Source of the DNA: a virus
Strand: one strand, 5' to 3'
DNA: 20,544 nt
IMG/VR virus record: IMGVR_UViG_3300046002_002981
Location: 1-20,544 of that record
In this document: positions 5,302-12,771 of the stretch, piece after piece
How the letters are laid out: the number at the start of each line of letters is the position of its first letter
Numbering within the stretch: position 1 is the first letter of the stretch
Program-made: the position numbers and the translations under genes
Notes under the pieces: generated by a model
What the model was told of the DNA's origin: nothing
What the model saw: the letters and a program-made list of their open reading frames with translations, nothing else
The model's database searches: none

Positions 5302-8300
5302 ATGATTATGCCTTACAGTTTTACATATTTCAAACCAGAAGTTAAAGAATGGTTTATTTCTAATGTGCCCATCTCATACAGAGTGTTAGATGTAGGCCCT
5401 GGAATAGGTACATACTCAGATATTTTACGTTCATCAGGATATAAATTAGATGCTATTGAAATCTTTGAGCCTTATATTGAGAAATACAATCTTAAAGAAA
5501 AATATGACAATGTTTATATTGGTGATATTACATTATTCAATATTGATGATTATGATTTTATTATACTTGGAGATGTATTAGAACATCTAAAGGTGGATGA
5601 TGCTGTAAACTTGATCAATTCAATTATTAATAGTGGTAAGGAATGTTTAGTAGCTGTACCATATAAAATGGAACAAGGAGAACATGAGGGTAATATATAC
5701 GAAACTCATCATCAACCAGATCTAACAATAGATGTGATGAAAGAGAGATATAGTAAATTAGAATGTATATATAACAATGAATATTATGGATATTATACGT
5801 ATATAAATATAAAATTTGAAAAAGCATATGTATTATATGCAAATGCATCTTATTTTGACACAGTGCTATCTTGTGTAAAATCTATAAAGACATTTAGTGA
5901 TGTTCCTGTTATAGTATATATGCTTAATTCTAAGCTAAAGATTGATGGAGCTCTTACAATAAATTGGGAATGTGACGTAGATATCATTCATAAACAGAAA
6001 TATATAGATAGAACGAATGATAAAGTGTACAAGCTGTTAATACAACGTCCACTTATTGTTAAAGATGCTCTAATGAACTATGCCAAATCTGTTGCTTATA
6101 TAGATGCAGATAGTGTAGCTACAAAATATGTAGACAATATATTTACAATGTTTGATAATAAATCTGTTCATCCATATTTTGTAGAAGGTATGTATGAATA
6201 TTTATTAATTAATGGTAGAGGAGGTGCAGCTAGTAGAAAAGATCTATCTACAACACTAGAACATCCAGCATGTGAGTTATTTAATGTTAACCAATATGTA
6301 AGACAGAAATATAGACAAACTGGTTATTTTGTATCTGGACAGAATTGTATAGAGTTTTTAGATGAGTGGTATAACATGTGCATTCATCCAGAAGTGTTAG
6401 CCCACCATACGCATTATGCTCCCTATCATGAAGAAACTATTGTTAATGTTTTATTGTGGAAGAAGAACATACATACAGGTCTTCCTTACATATATATGAA
6501 TGGATCATATGATACTATCAATGAAGTGTATGACACTATTGGGTTTAATGGTAAAGATAATACTGTTAGAGAATGGGTGAAGATTCCTAAGACTAAATCA
6601 AATTTATTATTCTTTCATGGAGAAAAAGATTCTGTAATAATGAATAAAATGATAGCTAAACTAAATAGTAAATTAAAAATATTGTTTTTAGCACCCCATT
6701 TATCTACAGGAGGAATGCCAGCATTCTTATTAAAAAGAATAGAGGCTTTGAAAAGCAATAATGATGTAGAAATATTTGTTGTAGAGTATCAATGCTATAG
6801 TATTGATTATGTTGTACAAAGAAATCAAATAATGAACATTGTTAATCCAAACTTTCGTACACTATGGGAGAATAAAATGGAACTGTTTGATGTTATAAAT
6901 GATTGGAAACCTGATGTTATTCATATAGATGAAATGTCTGAGAGATTAGATAGGGAAATGATCGTATCATTATACAATCATAACAGATCATATCGTATCA
7001 TTGAAACTTGTCATGATGTATCATTTAATCCAAATGATAAAATGTTTCATCCAGATGCATATGCTTTCTGTACACCTCATCACTTAAAGACATTTAATAA
7101 CACCATTTCTTATAAACAAGTGATTGAGTTTCCAATAGAGGATTTGAAGAATAAAAAATGTATATGGGATGAAGCTATGATGGATCTAGATTTTGATTTC
7201 TCAAAAGAACATGTTGTAAATGTTGGACTATGGACTTCAGGAAAGAATCAAAAAGAAGCTGTTGAACTAGCAAGACAAATGCCTGATGTACAGTTTCATT
7301 TTATAGGAAACATGGCTCCTAACTTTAGAGACTATTGGCATCCAATAATATTAGATCTTCCAGATAATTGTAAAATATGGGGAGAACGTGATGATGTTTA
7401 TAAATTCTTAATGGCCTCAGATGTATTTATGTTTAATAGCACTTGGGAATGTAATCCTTTAGTTATTAGAGAAGCTATTGGTCATGAGTGTAAAATATTA
7501 GCTAGAGATTTGCCACAATATTGTGGAATGTTTGATGGATACATTACACCAATAGGTGATAATTTAAAAGAACAATTAGAAGAAGCATTAGAACAGCCTG
7601 TTACATACACTATTCCTACTAATCAGTTTATTAATTTTAGAGACAATCACATTGCTTTATATAAACAAGTGGTTAGTAGTGCTACCCAGATGAGCAATGT
7701 AAGTATCAATCAACATTTTGTCAACAATCCATTTCTTGAAATAAAAGGAATTTCTGATAGTGTATTTAAAGTATGTTTTTATGATGAACATGATGTTCTA
7801 CAATACCATAACACTATAAAAGCTAATCATTGGGTGAAGCTCAATAGACAATGGTATACTAAATGGTCAACTAAAGTGTGGGAGAACGATGATGTGATAT
7901 ATAATAATGTATTAAGTCTAGAAAACAAAAGAGTTTATATTGCTTTTGATAGCTCTTCTCTTGGAGATACTATAGCCTGGATACCTTATTGTTTAGAGTT
8001 TAAGAATAAACATAATTGCGATGTTATTGTAAGTACATTCCATAACTATTTGTTTGAGAATGTATATCCAGAACTTGAGTTTATAAAGCCAGGAACACCT
8101 GTTAGTAACATCTATGCTCAATATAATTTAGGTTGGCATTATGATATTAATAAGGAACCAGCTTTACCAAATACTATAAAGCTCCAACAAGCTGCAACTA
8201 ATATATTAGGTCTTGATTTTGAGGAGATTAAACCTAGGATTGCATTCACTTCTGGTAACAAATTTGATAGTAAATATGTTACAATAGCAACTAACTCCAC

Positions 8301-8745
8301 AGCTGGGTGTAAGTTCTGGACCAAAGAAGGATGGCAAGAAGTGATTAATCATCTAGTTAAAGAAGGATATAAAGTGATTAATGTGTCTAAAGAAAAGAAT
8401 CCTTTTGATAACTGTACACAACTAGAAGACTATTCTATGAATAACACTATAAACACCATATATTATAGTCAGTTTTTCATAGGACTCAGCTCAGGCCTCA
8501 GCTGGTTAGCGTGGGCTCTTGGTAAACAAGTGGTGATGATTGCTAACTTCAGTGAAAAAGATCATGAGTTTAGTTGTATCAGGATAACAAATGATACATT
8601 GTGTCATGGATGTTGGAACAATCCTCATTATAAATTTGATCGTGGGGACTGGGACTGGTGCCCCAAACACAAAAATACCCCTAGACATTTTGAATGCCAT
8701 AGAGGTATATCTGCTAATGATGTAATTGTTAAACTTCCTCTGTAG
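5302..8745 (+). CDS. Four-domain methyltransferase/glycosyltransferase ending in a TibC/Aah-type O-heptosyltransferase
   Basis: A 1147-residue fusion. Domain 1 (about 1-165) is a class I SAM methyltransferase fold: motif I VLDVGPGIG (28-36), acidic IEIFEP after strand 2, and FIILGDVLEHL (87-96). Domain 2 (about 172-440) is a GT-A glycosyltransferase with metal motif DAD in SVAYIDADS (263-271). Domain 3 (about 457-790) is a GT-B/GT4-like unit with an STGGMPAFL nucleotide loop (468-476) and the ECNPLVIREA donor motif (716-725). Domain 4 (about 803-1147) follows the TibC/Aah autotransporter heptosyltransferase family along its length: a leading beta-domain, SLGDTIAW (886-893), GLSSGLSWLAWALGK (1061-1075), and Cys1101, 1104, 1120, 1132 spaced like the TibC iron finger. 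That family uses ADP-heptose to O-glycosylate Ser of adhesins. No signal peptide, so cytoplasmic. It is the sole plus-strand gene, with its own promoter. ATG 5308 is an alternative start. The substrate is unknown; virion fibres or host surface proteins are the main options. Confidence 0.85.
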   Translation: MIMPYSFTYFKPEVKEWFISNVPISYRVLDVGPGIGTYSDILRSSGYKLDAIEIFEPYIEKYNLKEKYDNVYIGDITLFNIDDYDFIILGDVLEHLKVDDAVNLINSIINSGKECLVAVPYKMEQGEHEGNIYETHHQPDLTIDVMKERYSKLECIYNNEYYGYYTYINIKFEKAYVLYANASYFDTVLSCVKSIKTFSDVPVIVYMLNSKLKIDGALTINWECDVDIIHKQKYIDRTNDKVYKLLIQRPLIVKDALMNYAKSVAYIDADSVATKYVDNIFTMFDNKSVHPYFVEGMYEYLLINGRGGAASRKDLSTTLEHPACELFNVNQYVRQKYRQTGYFVSGQNCIEFLDEWYNMCIHPEVLAHHTHYAPYHEETIVNVLLWKKNIHTGLPYIYMNGSYDTINEVYDTIGFNGKDNTVREWVKIPKTKSNLLFFHGEKDSVIMNKMIAKLNSKLKILFLAPHLSTGGMPAFLLKRIEALKSNNDVEIFVVEYQCYSIDYVVQRNQIMNIVNPNFRTLWENKMELFDVINDWKPDVIHIDEMSERLDREMIVSLYNHNRSYRIIETCHDVSFNPNDKMFHPDAYAFCTPHHLKTFNNTISYKQVIEFPIEDLKNKKCIWDEAMMDLDFDFSKEHVVNVGLWTSGKNQKEAVELARQMPDVQFHFIGNMAPNFRDYWHPIILDLPDNCKIWGERDDVYKFLMASDVFMFNSTWECNPLVIREAIGHECKILARDLPQYCGMFDGYITPIGDNLKEQLEEALEQPVTYTIPTNQFINFRDNHIALYKQVVSSATQMSNVSINQHFVNNPFLEIKGISDSVFKVCFYDEHDVLQYHNTIKANHWVKLNRQWYTKWSTKVWENDDVIYNNVLSLENKRVYIAFDSSSLGDTIAWIPYCLEFKNKHNCDVIVSTFHNYLFENVYPELEFIKPGTPVSNIYAQYNLGWHYDINKEPALPNTIKLQQAATNILGLDFEEIKPRIAFTSGNKFDSKYVTIATNSTAGCKFWTKEGWQEVINHLVKEGYKVINVSKEKNPFDNCTQLEDYSMNNTINTIYYSQFFIGLSSGLSWLAWALGKQVVMIANFSEKDHEFSCIRITNDTLCHGCWNNPHYKFDRGDWDWCPKHKNTPRHFECHRGISANDVIVKLPL

Positions 8746-9187
8746 GAGTGATGATATCAGATTCTATTAACTTAAGGAATACAACATAACGTCCTTCAGA
8801 ATTAATATCTTTGATGTCTTCTAATGTAATAACAGAATGTTCAATTTCTTTCTGTTCAGATAGTAATGTTTCATACTCTTGAGCAAACTGTACAAATTTA
8901 GGATTGATTATAGTTTTGGCTTCATCTAAGTGTTGTACAACAATAATGCCACCATTATCTGTTTCTTCACCATACTTCTTGATGAGTTCGTCACGTAATC
9001 CTTCTAATATCTTCTTATCTGCTGCAAATGAATTTACTAGTTTAGATAAATGATATTTAATTACTAGGTTAATTTTTTCTCCTAGTAAACCTTTAAGCAC
9101 AACTTCTCCAGTTTGCTGATTAGTTAAACCACTAATCTCTGATTCTAGAGCAATAACTTCTCCAAGTGTTAATTTAGTTTTCTTCAT
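8729..9187 (-). CDS. Uncharacterised 152-residue phage protein, helical
   Basis: I place the start at ATG 9187-9185 (MKKTKLTLGEV), because the longer frame could only begin at a TTG at 9208 that overlaps the promoter -7 box. The 152 residues are mostly charged helix with Leu/Ile heptads (about 10-75 and 90-120) and an acidic C-terminus. LRDELIKKYGEE (about 57-68) is a recognisable segment type in small phage structural or assembly proteins. I cannot name a family; a distant similarity to DUF1617-like proteins is possible but untested. The gene has its own promoter (9206-9235). It converges on the glycosyltransferase gene, the two coding ends overlapping by 17 bases (8729-8745). Confidence 0.6.
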   Translation of the reverse strand: MKKTKLTLGEVIALESEISGLTNQQTGEVVLKGLLGEKINLVIKYHLSKLVNSFAADKKILEGLRDELIKKYGEETDNGGIIVVQHLDEAKTIINPKFVQFAQEYETLLSEQKEIEHSVITLEDIKDINSEGRYVVFLKLIESDIITPTEEV

Positions 9188-9205
9188 TTTAAGTTGATTT
9201 ATTGA

Positions 9206-9235
9206 CAAATGTAATAATAATTTATTTAATTACAA
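9206..9235 (-). promoter_or_regulatory. Bacteroidota-type promoter for the 8729-9187 gene
   Basis: On the minus strand TTG (9235-9233), 19 bases, then TACATTTG (9213-9206). The -7 octamer is identical to that of the glycosyltransferase promoter. The start of transcription would fall about 12 bases before ATG 9187. The -33 box lies in the last codons of the gene at 9222-9572. Confidence 0.6.
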
Positions 9236-9572
9236 CATTTTCTGTTGTTGTAGATGTGGTAGTAGTAGGCTCTAACGTAGTTGTTGTACTTGTTGTAGGA
9301 GGAACGTAATCACCTGTAATAGTTAAATTAAGTTGTTCTGCTACCCAATCCCAAGCATATTCATCTATTGTCCATTCAGCATAAGCCTCACCTGACATAT
9401 TTAAATTGCCTTGCGATAGCTGATTAGCTATATTACCATCAACTGTGCTAAACAATCCCCACCAAAAGGTAGCTGAATTATTAAGAGTTACATTAATAGC
9501 ATAAGTATTTAATACTGATGCTTCTTGTACTGTTCCATTATCCCATATAGAAATGGGTGTTATTGTTTTCAT
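9222..9572 (-). CDS. Small tail-region protein with Thr-rich C-terminus, paralogue of the gene at 9623
   Basis: The 116 residues have an N-terminal ITPISIWDNGTVQEASV, a beta-rich middle (NNSATFWWGLFS, QGNLNMSGEAYAEW), and an Ala/Trp helix with a strand (YAWDWVAEQLNLTI). These match the order and spacing of the neighbour at 9623-9934, so the two are tandem duplicates. From residue 93 this copy carries a Thr/Ser/Pro tail (18 residues, two Thr blocks split by LEP) before ENVVIK; the neighbour has a Pro-rich insertion instead. Position after the S74 fibres suggests a small structural or fibre-associated protein. No family name can be given. The Thr tail resembles the poly-Thr hinges of the larger fibres here. 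Confidence 0.65.
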   Translation of the reverse strand: MKTITPISIWDNGTVQEASVLNTYAINVTLNNSATFWWGLFSTVDGNIANQLSQGNLNMSGEAYAEWTIDEYAWDWVAEQLNLTITGDYVPPTTSTTTTLEPTTTTSTTTENVVIK

Positions 9573-9622
9573 TTTTTGTTTATTAAATGTTTATTAAAAA
9601 AACTTATTTTATTTTTAATAAC

Positions 9623-9934
9623 TTAGTCTGGAATAATTGTAAGTTTCAACTCACCTGCTGCCCAATTGTATGCCCATTCATTGGCATCTGTAGCCGCATC
9701 CCAATCTAAATAATCCTGTCCTGAAATGCTCAATGACCCTGTAACCAATGTATTATACATAGGTGCTATTGGAGGAATTGGAGGGGTTGGTGGAGTTGGA
9801 ATAAGTTGATTTAATTGATAATTAAAATTTGCACTTGTAGATAAATTGTCGTATGAAGACGTTAATACAAATACTGTTGCTTCTTTTTCTTCGCCATTTT
9901 GCCAAGAAGAAATTGGTTCGATTGTTTTTGCCAT
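9623..9934 (-). CDS. Small tail-region protein with Pro-rich insertion, paralogue of the gene at 9222
   Basis: The 103 residues open with IEPISSWQNGEEKEATV, then a SANFNYQL strand, an insertion PTPPTPPIPPIAP (46-58), then GSLSISGQDYLDW and ANEWAYNWAAGELKLTI. Outside the insertion it aligns with the product of 9222-9572, showing the common core I.PIS.W.NG...EA.V...SA.F...L...G.L..SG..Y..W...W....L.LTI. It starts 7 bases after the large S74 fibre's stop and so is probably co-transcribed with it. Function unknown; a virion accessory protein is the likeliest option from context. Confidence 0.65.
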   Translation of the reverse strand: MAKTIEPISSWQNGEEKEATVFVLTSSYDNLSTSANFNYQLNQLIPTPPTPPIPPIAPMYNTLVTGSLSISGQDYLDWDAATDANEWAYNWAAGELKLTIIPD

Positions 9935-9941
9935 TTTATTT

Positions 9942-12770
9942 TTAATTAGATAAGTTATTTATTGATTGTTTTAATTCTTCTATTTGAACTTGTTGTTCTT
10001 TAATACCATTAATCAATACAGGTATTAATTCTAAATAAGTCATTGCTAACATATCTTTACCTTTCATAGTATGTACAGCTTCAGGTATAATACTTTGAAC
10101 TTCTTGGGCACTTAAACCTAAATGATTATCTGTATCACCATGTCTTATATCTCCTATTGGTAAATCATAGTTATATTTAATTGGGTTAATCTGTAATATT
10201 TCATTTAATCCGTATGTAACAGGTGTTATATTCTTTTTATATCGAATATCGGAAACACTACCAACAGTAGCATACAATCCATACATATACATAATAGCAC
10301 TTCCACCATTTCTATCTAATAATAAATTCCATCCACCATAATCAGCATATACGTTCCAACTATTAGACCCCATATATAATGTACAAGCGGTTGCAGTTTG
10401 TAATTGGGTTAAGAAGTTTCCATTCCCATAAAAATTAACAGCATTTAATACTGATGTACCATTTGCATCTAAATAATAACTTGCATCGTCTGAATCATAG
10501 AACCTACTAGCGTACATTGAACCTGCAACCGTAAGATTACCACTCATGTCAAGTTGTAATCTATTAGCTCCTGCTGACCATCCACCTATTCTAAATACGT
10601 TATCAGAATCCAATCCCATATTTACAGCATAATATCCTCCTCTATGGAAAGACATTATAGCACCACTTCCATTATTTGAATACGCTTGTAAAGGAGGTGA
10701 GTCTGATGATGTATTTCTATTTGATACAAAATAATTTGTTCCTGTCCAATTATAAGCACCACCTACTGCACTTGATATGCTATTAACATTACCTGCGGTA
10801 TAGCTACTAACATTACCACTATGTAATATTTGATACCATGTACTATTCCAAGAACTGTTTATACCATTTCTTAATGCTAAACCTGGCAACCCTGATGCGT
10901 TTACTCCACTCCAATTACAGAAAGCTAATTGATATGAAGAGTCTCCTGTACTTGCAGATGTACCATCCCAAGGAGCATATGTCATCACACCTGCATAGTT
11001 ACCTGTTGCTCCTGTTATAAATGTTGCTGATGCAAAATTATAACTTAAAGCCCTCGCTGTTGTATTTGGTAATGGAGCTGTATTAGGATTTCTTCCTCCA
11101 TCAGGAGAAGATACAAAAGTAGTATAAGTAGCAGTACCTGCATTACCACCAATATTTAATGAAGCTGCTGTTCCTGTTAGTCCTGTTCCTGCTCCGCTAA
11201 ATGTAGGAGCTGTTACTGTACCACTAAAACTTGAATTTCCATTTTGATAAAAAATAAATTGTGGTGAGGCAGTTGCCCCAAAATGAAACCCAATGTAATC
11301 AGTTCCGCCTTGATAATAACCTAATCCGTAAGGAGTTGCATTACCAAATGACCAAATTCTATTATATCCTGCTGAAAATGTTGAACTTACAAACCCACCA
11401 CTAGCACCACCTCCTGCAGCAATATATCCATTAGCTGTTATAACTCCTGTATTTGAAATTGAAGCAACATTTGTTCCTGCAAAATTTGTACCTCCTACAC
11501 TAGCGTATCTAAAAATCCAACCTCTCGTAACAGTATCCATTACAAAATATGTGGCATAATCACCTGCAGTAATTGCTCCATGAACACCCCACCCTGTACT
11601 TGTTGAATTTTTAAATCCAATATATGATGTAGTAGTATCACCTGCCCCCCATAAAGTTATACCTCCACCTGCACTTGCAGCATTGTTTGCCGTATTTACA
11701 TGTAAGCTATAACCTAAATTTGCTTCTGACCCGCTAAATATTGATGCATTTAAAGTACCTGTACTTGATTGAATAGTAATTGCAGCACAAGAGTATGCTA
11801 TAGTTCCTATACCATTTGTATAAGCAGATCCCCAAAGGACTTGATAAGCTGCTACATCAGTTCTATTAGGCAAGTAAGTGACAGAACCTGCATTACCTGT
11901 TGTTGTTGTAGCAGTAGTAGCTGTAGTAGCACTATCAGCTAGTCTAGCAGAGTCTACTCTAACACCATAAGTATTAGCTCCATTCCATCCCATTAATGTA
12001 GGTAATAATGCACTCCAAGCTATTTGTGAATTTGTATTATTTACTGAAGTTCCACTTGGAGAAGTACTATTTGATGCATCAAATATAACGTGAGAATTAC
12101 TATAGTTTTTCCATGCTAATAAACCTACAACATTACCTAACACTCCTGTACCAGACCAGTTTGATTGACCTGAAGAAAGTGCAGTTGCTGTAGCTGCATT
12201 TCCTGATGTACTATTTGTTATAGCTCCGACTGCATTTACATTAGCTGCTGTTAAGGAAAGTGTACCACCTAATGTAATAGTACCTGATGTTGTTATTGTA
12301 CCACCTGTAAGTGTAAGTCCACTCACTGTACCTGCCGTAGCTACTGATGTAACAGTACCTGTATTACTAGTTTTATTATTGAATGTTGTCCAATCTGCTG
12401 CACTTAAAGCACCTCTATTGGTAGCACTTGCAGTAGGCACGTTTAACGTAATTACAGGAGTTGTAGTGCTGTTTGCTACTGTACTTGATAAGTCAGTACC
12501 TGTTGTGCCTAAAGTAATAGCAGCAACACTTGTAACTGTTCCTACACCTGCTCCACCTACTAAAGCTAATGTACCTGTAGCACTTGGTAAAGTATAAGAG
12601 TAAGTACCGTTAGACAAAGTAGATCCAAAGGTAGCTACTCCTGTAAACTTACTTGTTGTACCCACCTCAAGTTTAAATGAACCACTAGGAGTTACACCTA
12701 CACCAATGTTTAATGATGCATCAGAAGTGATGGCAGGAGATAATCTTCCTAAATTATTTGGTAAGCCCAT
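9942..12770 (-). CDS. Tail fibre with C-terminal S74 self-cleaving chaperone
   Basis: A 942-residue beta-structured fibre. The N-terminal half has low-complexity Thr/Ser/Gly strands of the phage-fibre type: SYTLPSATGTLAL, GTVTSVATAGTVSGLTLTGG, and a GALSAADWTTFNNK motif. Middle repeats are seen in many fibres, including WYQILHSGNVSSYTAGN (about 655-671). The C-terminus from Ser840 is the intramolecular chaperone (peptidase S74) domain: SDIRYKKNI with the Ser-Asp cleavage pair, GLSAQEVQSIIPEAV, and a final coiled coil, IKEQQVQIEELKQSI. In the family this domain trimerises the fibre, then cuts itself off before Ser, so about 839 residues should remain on the virion. There is no collagen repeat. 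It starts 1 base after the previous fibre's stop. The role is host adsorption. Confidence 0.85.
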   Translation of the reverse strand: MGLPNNLGRLSPAITSDASLNIGVGVTPSGSFKLEVGTTSKFTGVATFGSTLSNGTYSYTLPSATGTLALVGGAGVGTVTSVAAITLGTTGTDLSSTVANSTTTPVITLNVPTASATNRGALSAADWTTFNNKTSNTGTVTSVATAGTVSGLTLTGGTITTSGTITLGGTLSLTAANVNAVGAITNSTSGNAATATALSSGQSNWSGTGVLGNVVGLLAWKNYSNSHVIFDASNSTSPSGTSVNNTNSQIAWSALLPTLMGWNGANTYGVRVDSARLADSATTATTATTTTGNAGSVTYLPNRTDVAAYQVLWGSAYTNGIGTIAYSCAAITIQSSTGTLNASIFSGSEANLGYSLHVNTANNAASAGGGITLWGAGDTTTSYIGFKNSTSTGWGVHGAITAGDYATYFVMDTVTRGWIFRYASVGGTNFAGTNVASISNTGVITANGYIAAGGGASGGFVSSTFSAGYNRIWSFGNATPYGLGYYQGGTDYIGFHFGATASPQFIFYQNGNSSFSGTVTAPTFSGAGTGLTGTAASLNIGGNAGTATYTTFVSSPDGGRNPNTAPLPNTTARALSYNFASATFITGATGNYAGVMTYAPWDGTSASTGDSSYQLAFCNWSGVNASGLPGLALRNGINSSWNSTWYQILHSGNVSSYTAGNVNSISSAVGGAYNWTGTNYFVSNRNTSSDSPPLQAYSNNGSGAIMSFHRGGYYAVNMGLDSDNVFRIGGWSAGANRLQLDMSGNLTVAGSMYASRFYDSDDASYYLDANGTSVLNAVNFYGNGNFLTQLQTATACTLYMGSNSWNVYADYGGWNLLLDRNGGSAIMYMYGLYATVGSVSDIRYKKNITPVTYGLNEILQINPIKYNYDLPIGDIRHGDTDNHLGLSAQEVQSIIPEAVHTMKGKDMLAMTYLELIPVLINGIKEQQVQIEELKQSINNLSN

Positions 12771-12771
12771 G

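Noticed and set aside
8733-8749. Bidirectional terminator at the convergent gene ends
   Set aside because: Only a bulged six-pair stem with no U-tract on either strand.
9188-9208. TTG start at 9208 for the 8729 gene
   Set aside because: It would overlap the -7 box of the predicted promoter; ATG 9187 is correctly placed behind it.
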